Of a stretch of DNA of 57,764 nt, positions 9,451 through 17,358 are shown piece after piece. The notes under the pieces were generated by a model that saw only the letters and a program-made list of their open reading frames with translations, was not told the origin of the DNA and ran no database searches. Position 1 is the first letter of the stretch, and every line of letters starts with the position of its first letter. A program made the position numbers and the translations under genes. Source of the stretch: an uncultured Pelagibacteraceae bacterium (GTDB lineage Bacteria; Pseudomonadota; Alphaproteobacteria; Pelagibacterales; Pelagibacteraceae); the NCBI GenBank assembly GCA_902526405.1, contig CABZKL010000003.1, positions 1-57,764 on the forward strand. Reading direction: 5' to 3'.

Positions 9451-10221
9451 ATGAAATTTATTATATTAGGGTGTGGTAGTTCAATGGGTGTGCCAAGACC
9501 TGATGGTTTTTATGGTAACTGTGATCCAAATAATAAAAAAAACCATAGAACAAGATGTTCAGCATTATTTCAAACTTCAGATGAGAATATTTTGATAGAC
9601 ACTTCACCAGACCTTAGACAGCAACTATTGAGACATAAAATTAAAAAGATAAATAAAGTATTTTATTCACATATGCACGGAGATCAAACTCATGGTATTA
9701 ATGATTTAAGATCTTTTTTTATAAATAGTAGAAAACCAATTGACGTTTATGCTGATAAATTTACCTCAAATTATCTTTTGAAAACTTTTTCTTATATTTT
9801 TAAAAGCTATACGAAAGAATATCCCGCAACATTAAAATTAAATAAATTAAAAAATTATTTTTTTACGTTAAATAATAAGAGGAAAATTAAAATTAAATCT
9901 GTTGAAGTTGATCATGGTAAAATTAAATCAAATTGCTTCATTATAGATAAGAAATTAGCCTATATTAGCGATGTAAGTAAAATATATAAGAAAGATTATA
10001 AATATTTTAAAAATCTGAAATATTTAATAATTGATTGTTTGTGGTACAATTTTCATCCATCTCACTTTAATTTAGAAAACTCTTTATCAATGATTAAGGA
10101 ATTTAAACCTAAAAATGCTATTTTAACAAATTTATCACCAGTATTAGATTATAAAGTTTTAAAAAAACTTTTACCTAAAAATGTTATTCCAGCACACGAT
10201 GGTTTAACAATAAAATTATAG
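9451..10221 (+). CDS. MBL-fold (PhnP-like) metallohydrolase with altered zinc motif
   Basis: A metallo-beta-lactamase-fold hydrolase of the PhnP/RNase Z-like group. The N-terminus LGCGSSMGVPRP and RTRCSALFQTS are typical, as is DTSPDLRQQLL. The metal motif reads HMHGDQTHG at 74-82, where the usual HxHxDH has Gln79 in the last position. Later ligand regions are visible (VDHGKIKSNCF, LAYISDVSK, CLWYNFHPSHF, PAHDG). The substrate is unknown; the cyclic phosphodiesterase role of PhnP is only an analogy. It ends the plus-strand run and overlaps the convergent peroxidase gene by 6 nt. Confidence 0.85.
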   Translation: MKFIILGCGSSMGVPRPDGFYGNCDPNNKKNHRTRCSALFQTSDENILIDTSPDLRQQLLRHKIKKINKVFYSHMHGDQTHGINDLRSFFINSRKPIDVYADKFTSNYLLKTFSYIFKSYTKEYPATLKLNKLKNYFFTLNNKRKIKIKSVEVDHGKIKSNCFIIDKKLAYISDVSKIYKKDYKYFKNLKYLIIDCLWYNFHPSHFNLENSLSMIKEFKPKNAILTNLSPVLDYKVLKKLLPKNVIPAHDGLTIKL

Positions 10222-10761
10222 TATGTTTTCAATTTTTTTTATTAATTTACTAGACATAGGTTTAGTAAAAGATGCAAATGTATCTTCAATTTTACCTTCT
10301 TTATTAATTAATATTTTATAAAAATTCCATTTTGGAACTGCAGATTTTCCATAGTGTTTTTTTGCCCATTTATAGATTTCATGTGCATTATCACCTTTAA
10401 TTTCAGTAATAGTGGATAAAGGGAAGTTAATATTAAAATTTACCTCACAAAACTTTTTGACTTCTTCATTTCCTTTTTTTTCTTGATTAAATGTATTTGA
10501 GGGTATGCCAAGCACTACCAGGCCCTTTGATTTATAAGTGTCCCATAGTTCCTGTAATTCTTCATATTGATTAGTAAAACCACAATAACTTGCAGTATTA
10601 ACTACTAGGACAGCTTTATTTTCATATTCCTTAAAATCTATTATCTCTCCAGTTATACTTTCTATTTTTAGGTCGTAAAAAATTTTTTCATACTCAGCTT
10701 TTACTAAATTGTTAAAAAAAAACATAATTATTAATATACTACTTAAAAATATTTTCTTCAT
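10216..10761 (-). CDS. Glutathione peroxidase, exported (BtuE-like)
   Basis: Thiol peroxidase that reduces hydroperoxides. The 181-residue product carries the family motif NTASYCGFT with peroxidatic Cys60, the Gln-containing LGIPSNTFNQ segment and the PKWNFYK segment that supplies the catalytic Trp/Asn. The N-terminus is a signal peptide (FLSSILIIMFFFNNLVKA), with a likely cleavage after Ala22, so the enzyme probably works in the periplasm, where thioredoxin-type reductants would be an open question. Its 3' end overlaps the MBL gene. Confidence 0.92.
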   Translation of the reverse strand: MKKIFLSSILIIMFFFNNLVKAEYEKIFYDLKIESITGEIIDFKEYENKAVLVVNTASYCGFTNQYEELQELWDTYKSKGLVVLGIPSNTFNQEKKGNEEVKKFCEVNFNINFPLSTITEIKGDNAHEIYKWAKKHYGKSAVPKWNFYKILINKEGKIEDTFASFTKPMSSKLIKKIENIL

Positions 10762-10769
10762 TTTTGTAA

Positions 10770-11951
10770 TTACTTTTTAGGTTTATTTGGGGTAAGTAAT
10801 ATCAAAAAATACCCAAATAAAGTGGACAGTAATGACCCAGTTAATACACCAATTTTAACTCCATCCATATACTGCATATTTTCTGCAAAAGCTAAATTCC
10901 CAACAAAAAGACTCATTGTAAAACCGATACCGGTTAGTACACCAACACCATAAAAATTGTACCAACTAGTATCACTAGGCATTTGTGCAATCTTAGCTTT
11001 AATGGATACGTAGGAGAAAATAAAAACACCGAGTTGTTTACCAACAAATAATCCTAATAAAATACCTAAAGGCACTTTGTTTAGCAAAGATCCAAAAGTT
11101 AAGCCTTCAAGTGATACACCAGCGTTAGCGAAGGCAAATAATGGCATTATACCAAAGGCGACATAAGGACTAATTGCATGTTCAATTTTAATTAATAATG
11201 AAAAATCTTTTTCTTTTTTCCTATGAGGTATTGTCATAGCTAACAGAACACCAGCAATAGTTGCGTGTACACCTGAGTTATGCGTAAAATCCCATAGAAA
11301 CAATCCTACAATCAAATAGGGTAAAAATTTTTTTATATTAAATTTATTTATCAGTAACAAAACGATAAATGCTGCCAGCATCAAAATTAAATATTTTATA
11401 CTTAAGTCACCTGAGTAGAAAAGAGCTATAATAACAATTGCTCCTAAGTCATCTATAATAGCTAGTGCAGTTAAAAAAACTTTTAAAGATAAAGGCACTC
11501 TTTTACCCAGTAGTGACAAAACACCTAATGAAAAAGCTATATCTGTAGCTGAAGGTATGGCCCATCCTTTTAAAGTTTCACTATCACCAAAATTTATAAA
11601 AACATAAAATAATGCAGGCACTAACATTCCACCTACTGCTGCGATTATTGGAAGTAAGGCTTGTTTTATGTTTGAAAGTTCTCCTTGTAAAAATTCTCTT
11701 TTAATCTCGAGTGTTACAAAAAAGAAAAATATTGCCATTAAAGCATCATTAATCCAATGTATTACAGATAGTTTTAAACCAAAGTCATTTATACCTATAA
11801 ATAGATATTTATTTAATGTAGAAAAATATAAATCTGCTAAGTTTGAATTGCTTATATATAAAGCAATGATGGCAGCAAATAACAAAACTAATCCGCTAGC
11901 AGCTTCTAATTTAAAGAACCATTTAAAAGGCTTTGATATGTAATTAATCAT
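10770..11951 (-). CDS. nhaA: Na+/H+ antiporter NhaA
   Basis: Inner-membrane antiporter exporting Na+ in exchange for H+. The 393-residue product has about 12 transmembrane segments. The cation-binding pair appears in ALAIIDDLGAIVIIALFYS (the two Asp correspond to D163/D164). Other NhaA signatures are FFFVTLEIKREFLQGEL, IPSATDIAFSLGVLSLLG and YGVGVLTGIGFTMSLFVGNLAF. Relevant for a marine bacterium's sodium balance. It lies between the zinc-ribbon gene upstream (4 bp) and the peroxidase gene downstream (8 bp), suggesting one transcript. Confidence 0.97.
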   Translation of the reverse strand: MINYISKPFKWFFKLEAASGLVLLFAAIIALYISNSNLADLYFSTLNKYLFIGINDFGLKLSVIHWINDALMAIFFFFVTLEIKREFLQGELSNIKQALLPIIAAVGGMLVPALFYVFINFGDSETLKGWAIPSATDIAFSLGVLSLLGKRVPLSLKVFLTALAIIDDLGAIVIIALFYSGDLSIKYLILMLAAFIVLLLINKFNIKKFLPYLIVGLFLWDFTHNSGVHATIAGVLLAMTIPHRKKEKDFSLLIKIEHAISPYVAFGIMPLFAFANAGVSLEGLTFGSLLNKVPLGILLGLFVGKQLGVFIFSYVSIKAKIAQMPSDTSWYNFYGVGVLTGIGFTMSLFVGNLAFAENMQYMDGVKIGVLTGSLLSTLFGYFLILLTPNKPKK

Positions 11952-11955
11952 AGAA

Positions 11956-12447
11956 TTATGACAGGTCTATAATAAATAGTTTAATATCTTTCAATGTTTC
12001 ATAAAGGTTGAATAACAACACTTCTAATCCTGGAAATATGTCGATTAAAGGTTTTTTTAGAGTGTCTAGTAAAATAATTAGTGCACTTAATGATATTATA
12101 AAAACAATTAAATATGAAAAAAACTTGCTACTTTGAGTTTTTTTAATTGTCTCAGATTTAGTCTCAGTTTTTTTGGTTGTTGATAATTCAGATTTTGCTT
12201 CTCTATACTTCTCTGCTGATTGTTTTGCTATTTGATCTTTAGATTTATTATCAATTAATTTATCACCATCTTCATTTTCTTGAACAGCTATATCCTCATT
12301 TATTTGTAGAGACTCTTTTATTGGATCTTCTTTTTTATAAAACCAAACACGATCACACGATCCACATTGTAGATTTCGTCCCTCAGCTGGGATTAAATTT
12401 ATATCAATATTGAATTTTTTTTTTTTACAAGGACATTCAATAATCAT
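11956..12447 (-). CDS. Zinc-ribbon (MJ0042-type) single-pass membrane protein
   Basis: Function unknown. The first 35 residues form an MJ0042-like zinc ribbon: CPCKKKKFNI, then GRNLQCGSCDRVWFY. The first knuckle is CxC rather than the usual CPxC, one residue short. A charged, low-complexity linker (about 45-105) is followed by one transmembrane helix (FFSYLIVFIISLSALIILL) and a short tail (about 30 residues). The ribbon-linker-TM architecture is common in alphaproteobacteria. It is first of a three-gene minus-strand set with nhaA and the peroxidase. Confidence 0.8.
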   Translation of the reverse strand: MIIECPCKKKKFNIDINLIPAEGRNLQCGSCDRVWFYKKEDPIKESLQINEDIAVQENEDGDKLIDNKSKDQIAKQSAEKYREAKSELSTTKKTETKSETIKKTQSSKFFSYLIVFIISLSALIILLDTLKKPLIDIFPGLEVLLFNLYETLKDIKLFIIDLS

Positions 12448-12503
12448 AAATTCTTATATACCAGATATTTATTAAAATTCTTTTAATTTTGAAACATTAA
12501 TCG

Positions 12504-12531
12504 TTGAAAATATCAATAACTACTGTATTAG
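12504..12531 (+). promoter_or_regulatory. Candidate sigma-70 promoter for tRNA-Pro unit
   Basis: TTGAAA (12504-12509) and TATTAG (12526-12531) are separated by 16 bp, ending 9 bp before the tRNA 5' end. Position and spacing fit a housekeeping promoter that would drive tRNA-Pro and the three close-packed downstream genes. Chance matches are frequent in AT-rich sequence. Confidence 0.4.
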
Positions 12532-12540
12532 TAATGCTCT

Positions 12541-12617
<77 letters not shown>

Positions 12618-12622
12618 TCATT

Positions 12623-12904
12623 ATGAAAAAAGCAATAATTTATATTCCTAACAAAAGTCCAATGCAATCAGGTCTTGCAAAAGCTAATAAGTGGATATTA
12701 GAATTTAAAACAAATGACCCCACGAAAAATCCTTTAATGGGATGGGAAAGTTCCGATGATACTTTAACGGAATTAAAACTAGAATTTTCATCTAAAGAAC
12801 TTGCAATAAATTACGCAAAAAAGAAAAAAATAGATTACGAGTTAATTGAACCTAAAAAAAGAAAAACTGTAAAAAAATCTTATGCAGATAATTTCCTAAA
12901 ATAG
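12623..12904 (+). CDS. NDUFS4-like accessory subunit of respiratory complex I
   Basis: A 93-residue ETC-complex-I (NDUFS4/18-kDa AQDQ subunit) family protein. The start IYIPNKSPMQSGLAKANKWILEF matches the family pattern (PxxxAMQSG..W.LEF), followed by the conserved PLMGWESSDDT region and FSSKELAINYAKK. In alphaproteobacteria this accessory subunit stabilises the NADH-binding arm. The N-terminal match fixes the start at 12623, which leaves only 5 nt after the tRNA CCA for a leader. It lies 3 nt before the SbmA-like gene. Confidence 0.88.
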   Translation: MKKAIIYIPNKSPMQSGLAKANKWILEFKTNDPTKNPLMGWESSDDTLTELKLEFSSKELAINYAKKKKIDYELIEPKKRKTVKKSYADNFLK

Positions 12905-12907
12905 TTT

Positions 12908-13900
12908 ATGTTTAGATTTTTTACTGAAAGAAGTTGGTACTTATGGTCTTGGATTGGATCGTTTATTATTCTTTCTTCACTTTGGATTCAGGTGAAAATT
13001 GATGTTAAAATTAATGAGTGGTTCGGAGAGTTCTATGATATGATTCAAAAAGCTCTTGGAGCTCCAAATGCAATAACAATAGAAGAATATTGGGCAAGTT
13101 TACTCTCATTTATAATATTAGCAGCTATGTACGTTGGTGTTGCAGTTCTAGTTAGTTTTTTTACTTCACATTACTTATTTAGATGGAGAGCTGCAATGGT
13201 TGAATGGTATCACGGTGTTTATGACAAAGCACGTAAAATTGAGGGTGCAGCCCAAAGGGTTCAGGAAGATACCATAAAGTTTTCTAGAATAATGGAGTCC
13301 TTGGGAACAAGTTTAATTGAAGCTTTAATGATTTTAATAGAATTTATGCCAATTTTATTTGGGTTAAGTATTGGTATTCCTATTTTCTTTTTTGGCGATT
13401 GGGATTATGGCTTAATTGTAGGCGCTCTAATTTGGTCAATTGGTGGTACTATTTTTCTTATTATATTAGGCTTAATATTAAGGTTAGTTGGAGTTGAATA
13501 TGATTTACAAAAAAAAGAAGCAGCCTATAGAAAAATATTAGTTATAGCTGAAGATGATGGAACTATAAGACCTAAAACGATCGATGAATTATTTGAAGAT
13601 GTTAGAAGTATTCATTATTTGAGTTACTTAAGATATTTATATTTTAATATTGGTAGAATTGCCTATCTACAAGCTAATGTTTTATCCGCTTATGTATTCT
13701 TAGCTCCTGCTATAGTTGCGGGGGCTGTGACATTAGGTGTTATGCAACAAATAATTAGAGCATTTGGGAGAGTAGAAGGATCGATGCAATATATACTTAA
13801 AGCATGGCCCACAATAATAGAACTTGCCAGCGTATACAAACGTTTAAGAGAGTTTGAATATAAAATTAAAGAAGACGAAATTATTGATGAAAAAATTTAA
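12908..13900 (+). CDS. SbmA/BacA-like inner-membrane transporter
   Basis: Resembles SbmA/BacA, proton-driven importers of peptide antibiotics and other compounds, which lack an ATPase domain. Family-like features are the N-terminal SWYLWSWIGSFIILSSLWIQV, INEWFGEFYDMIQKAL, the LFRWRAAMVEWYH segment near residue 95, GAAQRVQEDTIKFSR, and a C-terminal GVMQQIIRAFGRVEGSM. The product has 330 residues against about 400 in SbmA, and multiple TM segments. Its stop overlaps the glpX start by 1 nt (TAATG). The substrate is unknown. Confidence 0.85.
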   Translation: MFRFFTERSWYLWSWIGSFIILSSLWIQVKIDVKINEWFGEFYDMIQKALGAPNAITIEEYWASLLSFIILAAMYVGVAVLVSFFTSHYLFRWRAAMVEWYHGVYDKARKIEGAAQRVQEDTIKFSRIMESLGTSLIEALMILIEFMPILFGLSIGIPIFFFGDWDYGLIVGALIWSIGGTIFLIILGLILRLVGVEYDLQKKEAAYRKILVIAEDDGTIRPKTIDELFEDVRSIHYLSYLRYLYFNIGRIAYLQANVLSAYVFLAPAIVAGAVTLGVMQQIIRAFGRVEGSMQYILKAWPTIIELASVYKRLREFEYKIKEDEIIDEKI

Positions 13901-14841
13901 TGACAATTGATCAAAAATACATTGATAAATTTGTGAATGTTACATCAAAAGCAGCATTAGCATCATTTCATCTTGTAGGAAAAAAGGATAAAATAGCTGC
14001 TGACAAAGCTGCTGTTGACTCAATGAGATCCGAATTAAATCACCTAAATATTAAAGGTGAAATAGTTATTGGTGAAGGTGAGTTAGATGAAGCTCCAATG
14101 CTTTACATTGGTGAAAAAATTGGAACTAAGAATGGACCAGATATAGATATTGCTGTCGATCCTCTCGAGGGTACTAACTTTGCTGCATATAACCTTCCTG
14201 GTGCTTTATCTGTAATAGCAATTGCAGAAAAAAATAATTTATTTAAAGCGCCTGAAACTTATATGGAAAAAATCTCTGCAAATGTTCATGAAAAAGAGGT
14301 AATTGATTTAGATTATTCAATTAAAAAAAATATTTATAATTTATCTGAATATTTGAATAAAAAACCAGAACATTTAACAGCTTGTATTCTAGATCGACCA
14401 CGACATAATTCCATAATAGAAGAGCTTAATAATCTCAAAGTTAAAATAAAATTAATAACAGATGGTGATGTATCAGGAGCTTTACTTGTAACTGATAAAA
14501 AATATAAAGTTGACATTTTTTTAGGAATAGGTGGTGGTCCAGAAGGTGTATTAGCTGCTACAGCGCTTGATACCTATAAGTGTGCTTTCCAAGGAAGATT
14601 TTTATTTAATACTGAAGAGGATAAAAATAGAGCAAGTAAAATGGGAATTAAAAATTTAAAAAAGAAATACGAATTAGATGAAATTGTATCTGGAGACTCT
14701 ATCTTTTGTGCGACAGGTATTACATCTGGAGAACTGGTAAATGGTATAGAAATTAGAGGTAATGATTTTATTTCAGAAACACTTGTGACACATAAGTCTT
14801 CTGGATTTAAAAAAATAATAAAAAAAATAGAAAAAATTTAA
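13900..14841 (+). CDS. glpX: Fructose-1,6-bisphosphatase class II
   Basis: Hydrolyses fructose-1,6-bisphosphate in gluconeogenesis. The 313-residue product shows the class II pattern: ASFHLVGKKDKIAADKAAVD, GEIVIGEGELDEAPMLYIGE with metal-binding acids, DPLEGTNFAAYNLPGALSV, LTACILDRPRH, ITDGDVSGALL and LGIGGGPEGVLAATAL. It is joined by a 1-nt overlap to the SbmA-like gene, the last of the tRNA-Pro-headed unit. Confidence 0.96.
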   Translation: MTIDQKYIDKFVNVTSKAALASFHLVGKKDKIAADKAAVDSMRSELNHLNIKGEIVIGEGELDEAPMLYIGEKIGTKNGPDIDIAVDPLEGTNFAAYNLPGALSVIAIAEKNNLFKAPETYMEKISANVHEKEVIDLDYSIKKNIYNLSEYLNKKPEHLTACILDRPRHNSIIEELNNLKVKIKLITDGDVSGALLVTDKKYKVDIFLGIGGGPEGVLAATALDTYKCAFQGRFLFNTEEDKNRASKMGIKNLKKKYELDEIVSGDSIFCATGITSGELVNGIEIRGNDFISETLVTHKSSGFKKIIKKIEKI

Positions 14842-14880
14842 TTAAATCTTTATCTTTAGAATGAAACATTTTAATAAAGC

Positions 14881-14909
14881 TTGATTAATATATTTTTTTA
14901 CAATAAAAA
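14881..14909 (+). promoter_or_regulatory. Candidate promoter for tRNA-Glu
   Basis: TTGATT (14881-14886), a 17-bp spacer, and TAAAAA (14904-14909) end 10 bp before the tRNA. Spacing is right but the -10 is weak. Confidence 0.35.
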
Positions 14910-14919
14910 GCAGCAATTC

Positions 14920-14994
14920 GGTCCCTTCGTCTATCGGTTAGGACACGTGGTTTTCATCCTCGAAAGAGGGGTTCGATTCCCCTAGGGACCGCCA
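14920..14994 (+). tRNA. tRNA-Glu(UUC), CCA encoded
   Basis: Acceptor GGTCCCT/AGGGACC with discriminator G and encoded CCA, D arm GTCTATCGGTTAGGAC, anticodon TTC in loop TTTTCAT, T arm GGGGTTCGATTCCCC. The anticodon stem CGTGG/CCTCG contains one T-T mismatch (third pair from the outside). The GIY-YIG gene starts 5 nt after the CCA. Confidence 0.96.
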
Positions 14995-14999
14995 TATAA

Positions 15000-15254
15000 A
15001 TGTATTACTATGCTTATTTGTTGAAATCTATTTCTTCAAAGACAAAAAAAACATATGCTGGTTATACTGTTGACGTTGAAAAAAGGTTAATTAAACATAA
15101 CTCTAATATTGGTGCCAAATCAACAAGAGGTTATAAGTGGAAATTAATATATCAAAAAAAATTTAAAACAAAAAGTGAAGCAATGGCATATGAATATAAA
15201 CTTAAAAAAGATAAAGTACTAAGAAAAAAGATTTTAAAAAAATTTGATATATGA
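15000..15254 (+). CDS. Small GIY-YIG nuclease-domain protein (UPF0213-like)
   Basis: An 84-residue stand-alone GIY-YIG domain. The first strand is YYYAYLLKS, the second half-motif is TYAGYTVDVEKRLIKHN (Tyr plus catalytic-type Arg), followed by TRGYKWKLIYQKKF and the Glu-containing EAMAYEYKLKK. UPF0213 proteins are candidate structure-specific nucleases, but cellular roles are mostly unknown. The domain begins right at residue 1, so the start is secure, 5 nt after tRNA-Glu. Its stop overlaps the following glycosyltransferase by 4 nt (ATGA). Confidence 0.88.
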   Translation: MYYYAYLLKSISSKTKKTYAGYTVDVEKRLIKHNSNIGAKSTRGYKWKLIYQKKFKTKSEAMAYEYKLKKDKVLRKKILKKFDI

Positions 15255-17344
15255 AAATATCAATATTACTGCCATATAAAGAAAATTTTTCACCTTCTTA
15301 CGCTGGTGCAGTTTCTATTTTTATAAACGATACATTAAAAATTAGTAAATTTAAAAAGAATATAGTTGTTTATGGAAACACAAAAAACAAAACAAAATTT
15401 AATAAAAATTATGTTAATTTAAATTACGAAAAATCATTAATTAAAAGTTCATCAAAATCATACATATTAGAGTTTCTTAAGAAAGAAAAACAATCTAACT
15501 CAGATATTATTGAATTACACAATAGACCATCATATTTAAAATATTTGATTAATTTAAAATATGCAAAAAAAGTTTTATATTTTCATAATGATCCATTAGA
15601 GATGAGTGGTTCAAGAAAAATTAGTGATAGAATTTTTTTATTAGATAGTTTAGATAAAATAATTTTTAATAGTGATTGGTCAAAGTCCAGATTTATTAAG
15701 GATTTACCTGAATTATATACTTCTTCGAGTAAACTTGAAATAATTAAACAATCTATTGATCCTAAAAAAGTAAACCTTAAAAATAAAAAGAAAATAATTA
15801 CTTTCGTTGGCAAATTAAATTCAGCAAAGGGATATGACATATTCGGTGATGCAACACTTCCAATACTTAAAAAATTTAAAGATTGGTCAGCAATTGTAAT
15901 AGGTGACGAACCTAGAGAAAAAATTTTTTTTAAACATCCAAGATTAAAAATTTTAGGATTTCAAACTCATACAAAAGTCTTAAAATATCTCGAGAAAACA
16001 TCTATTGCAGTAGTTTGCTCCAGATGGAACGAGCCTTTTGGACGGACTAGTTTAGAAGCAGCTAGTAGAGGCTGTGCAGTTATTATAAGTGATAGAGGAG
16101 GCTTGAAGGAAACTATCACTGACGGTATAATAATCAAAAATTTATTACCAAAAGTTTTCTCAAAAAATATTAAAAAACTTATTTTAAACCCAAAACTAAT
16201 TAAAAAATATCAAACTAATTCAATTAAAAATTTTTATTTAACCAACAGATCTGCTTCAAAAAAAATAGATAAATATAGAGAAAATTTTCTTTTTACTTTT
16301 AAACCTAATTTTAACATTTCAAAATTAAAAATTTTACATATTACTAATCTTAATGAAAAACATAATGGCAGACTTTTTTATAATACAGGCAGAAGAATTA
16401 ATAACGGACTAGTTAAATTAAATCATAAAGTTCTTACATTAAGTGACAGAGATTTATTAACAAACTATAAATCATTAACTGATGTAACTGGTTCTAAAAA
16501 ACTTAATTATACTTTCATTGAGACAGTCAAAAATTTTAAACCTGATTTAATACTTTTAGGTCATGCTGACTCTATAAAATCATCTAGCTTGGAGTTAATT
16601 AAAAAAGATTTTCCTTTAATAAAAATTTCACAATGGTTTTTGGATAGAATGGATACTAAATGGAAGAATAATAAAATAAGATTCTTAGATAAAATTAAAT
16701 ACATGGATTATAGTTTTTGTACCACTGATCCAAATGCTTTAAAACTTAACAAATATAAAATTTCTTTTATACCAAATCCAGTCGATGCGTCTTTAGATGA
16801 TTTAAAAGTATATGAAAATAAGAGTCCAGAGTACGATCTTTTTTTTGCTATGTCTCATGGTGTTCATAGGGGTGTATTAAAAAAGGGCAAATTTGATGAA
16901 AGAGAAAATGTAATTAATTATTTAATCAAGAAAAACCCAAATTTAAAATTTAATATATTTGGCATGAATAACATACAGCCTATATGGGGAGATGAATTTA
17001 AAGAAAAACTATATAATTCTAAAATTGCATTAAATTTAAGCCAGGGCAAACCACTTAAATATTACAGTAGCGATAGAATAGCGCAATTAATGGGAAATGG
17101 TATTGCTACGTTAATAAATAAAAAAACTAAGTTGAATAAACTTTTTTCTAGTAAAGAAGCTATTTTTTATAATTCAAATACAGACTTGAATAAAAAAATA
17201 AATCTAATGTTAAAAGATGATAAATTAAGAAATAGATTAGCAAAAAGAGGAAAAATTTTATATCACAAAAAATTTAATTCAACTACTGTTGCAAATTTTA
17301 TGATTTGTAAAATATTTAATATAAATAAAAATTTTAAATGGTAA
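15251..17344 (+). CDS. Two-domain glycosyltransferase (GT4-like plus CgeB-like)
   Basis: A 697-residue fusion of two GT-B-type units. The N-terminal half (about 1-350) is GT4-like: FVGKLNSAKGYDIF, then EPFGRTSLEAASRG with the donor-binding Glu, and SDRGGLKE. The C-terminal half (about 355-697) resembles CgeB/DUF3880-type transferases: LKILHITNLNEKHNGRLFY, ISQWFLDRMD, FIPNPVDASLDDL, NLSQGKPLKYYSSDRIAQL. It probably adds two sugars in succession to a surface polysaccharide; sugars are unknown. It opens the accessory polysaccharide block and overlaps the GIY-YIG gene by 4 nt. Confidence 0.85.
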   Translation: MKISILLPYKENFSPSYAGAVSIFINDTLKISKFKKNIVVYGNTKNKTKFNKNYVNLNYEKSLIKSSSKSYILEFLKKEKQSNSDIIELHNRPSYLKYLINLKYAKKVLYFHNDPLEMSGSRKISDRIFLLDSLDKIIFNSDWSKSRFIKDLPELYTSSSKLEIIKQSIDPKKVNLKNKKKIITFVGKLNSAKGYDIFGDATLPILKKFKDWSAIVIGDEPREKIFFKHPRLKILGFQTHTKVLKYLEKTSIAVVCSRWNEPFGRTSLEAASRGCAVIISDRGGLKETITDGIIIKNLLPKVFSKNIKKLILNPKLIKKYQTNSIKNFYLTNRSASKKIDKYRENFLFTFKPNFNISKLKILHITNLNEKHNGRLFYNTGRRINNGLVKLNHKVLTLSDRDLLTNYKSLTDVTGSKKLNYTFIETVKNFKPDLILLGHADSIKSSSLELIKKDFPLIKISQWFLDRMDTKWKNNKIRFLDKIKYMDYSFCTTDPNALKLNKYKISFIPNPVDASLDDLKVYENKSPEYDLFFAMSHGVHRGVLKKGKFDERENVINYLIKKNPNLKFNIFGMNNIQPIWGDEFKEKLYNSKIALNLSQGKPLKYYSSDRIAQLMGNGIATLINKKTKLNKLFSSKEAIFYNSNTDLNKKINLMLKDDKLRNRLAKRGKILYHKKFNSTTVANFMICKIFNINKNFKW

Positions 17345-17358
17345 ATTTATAAATTATT

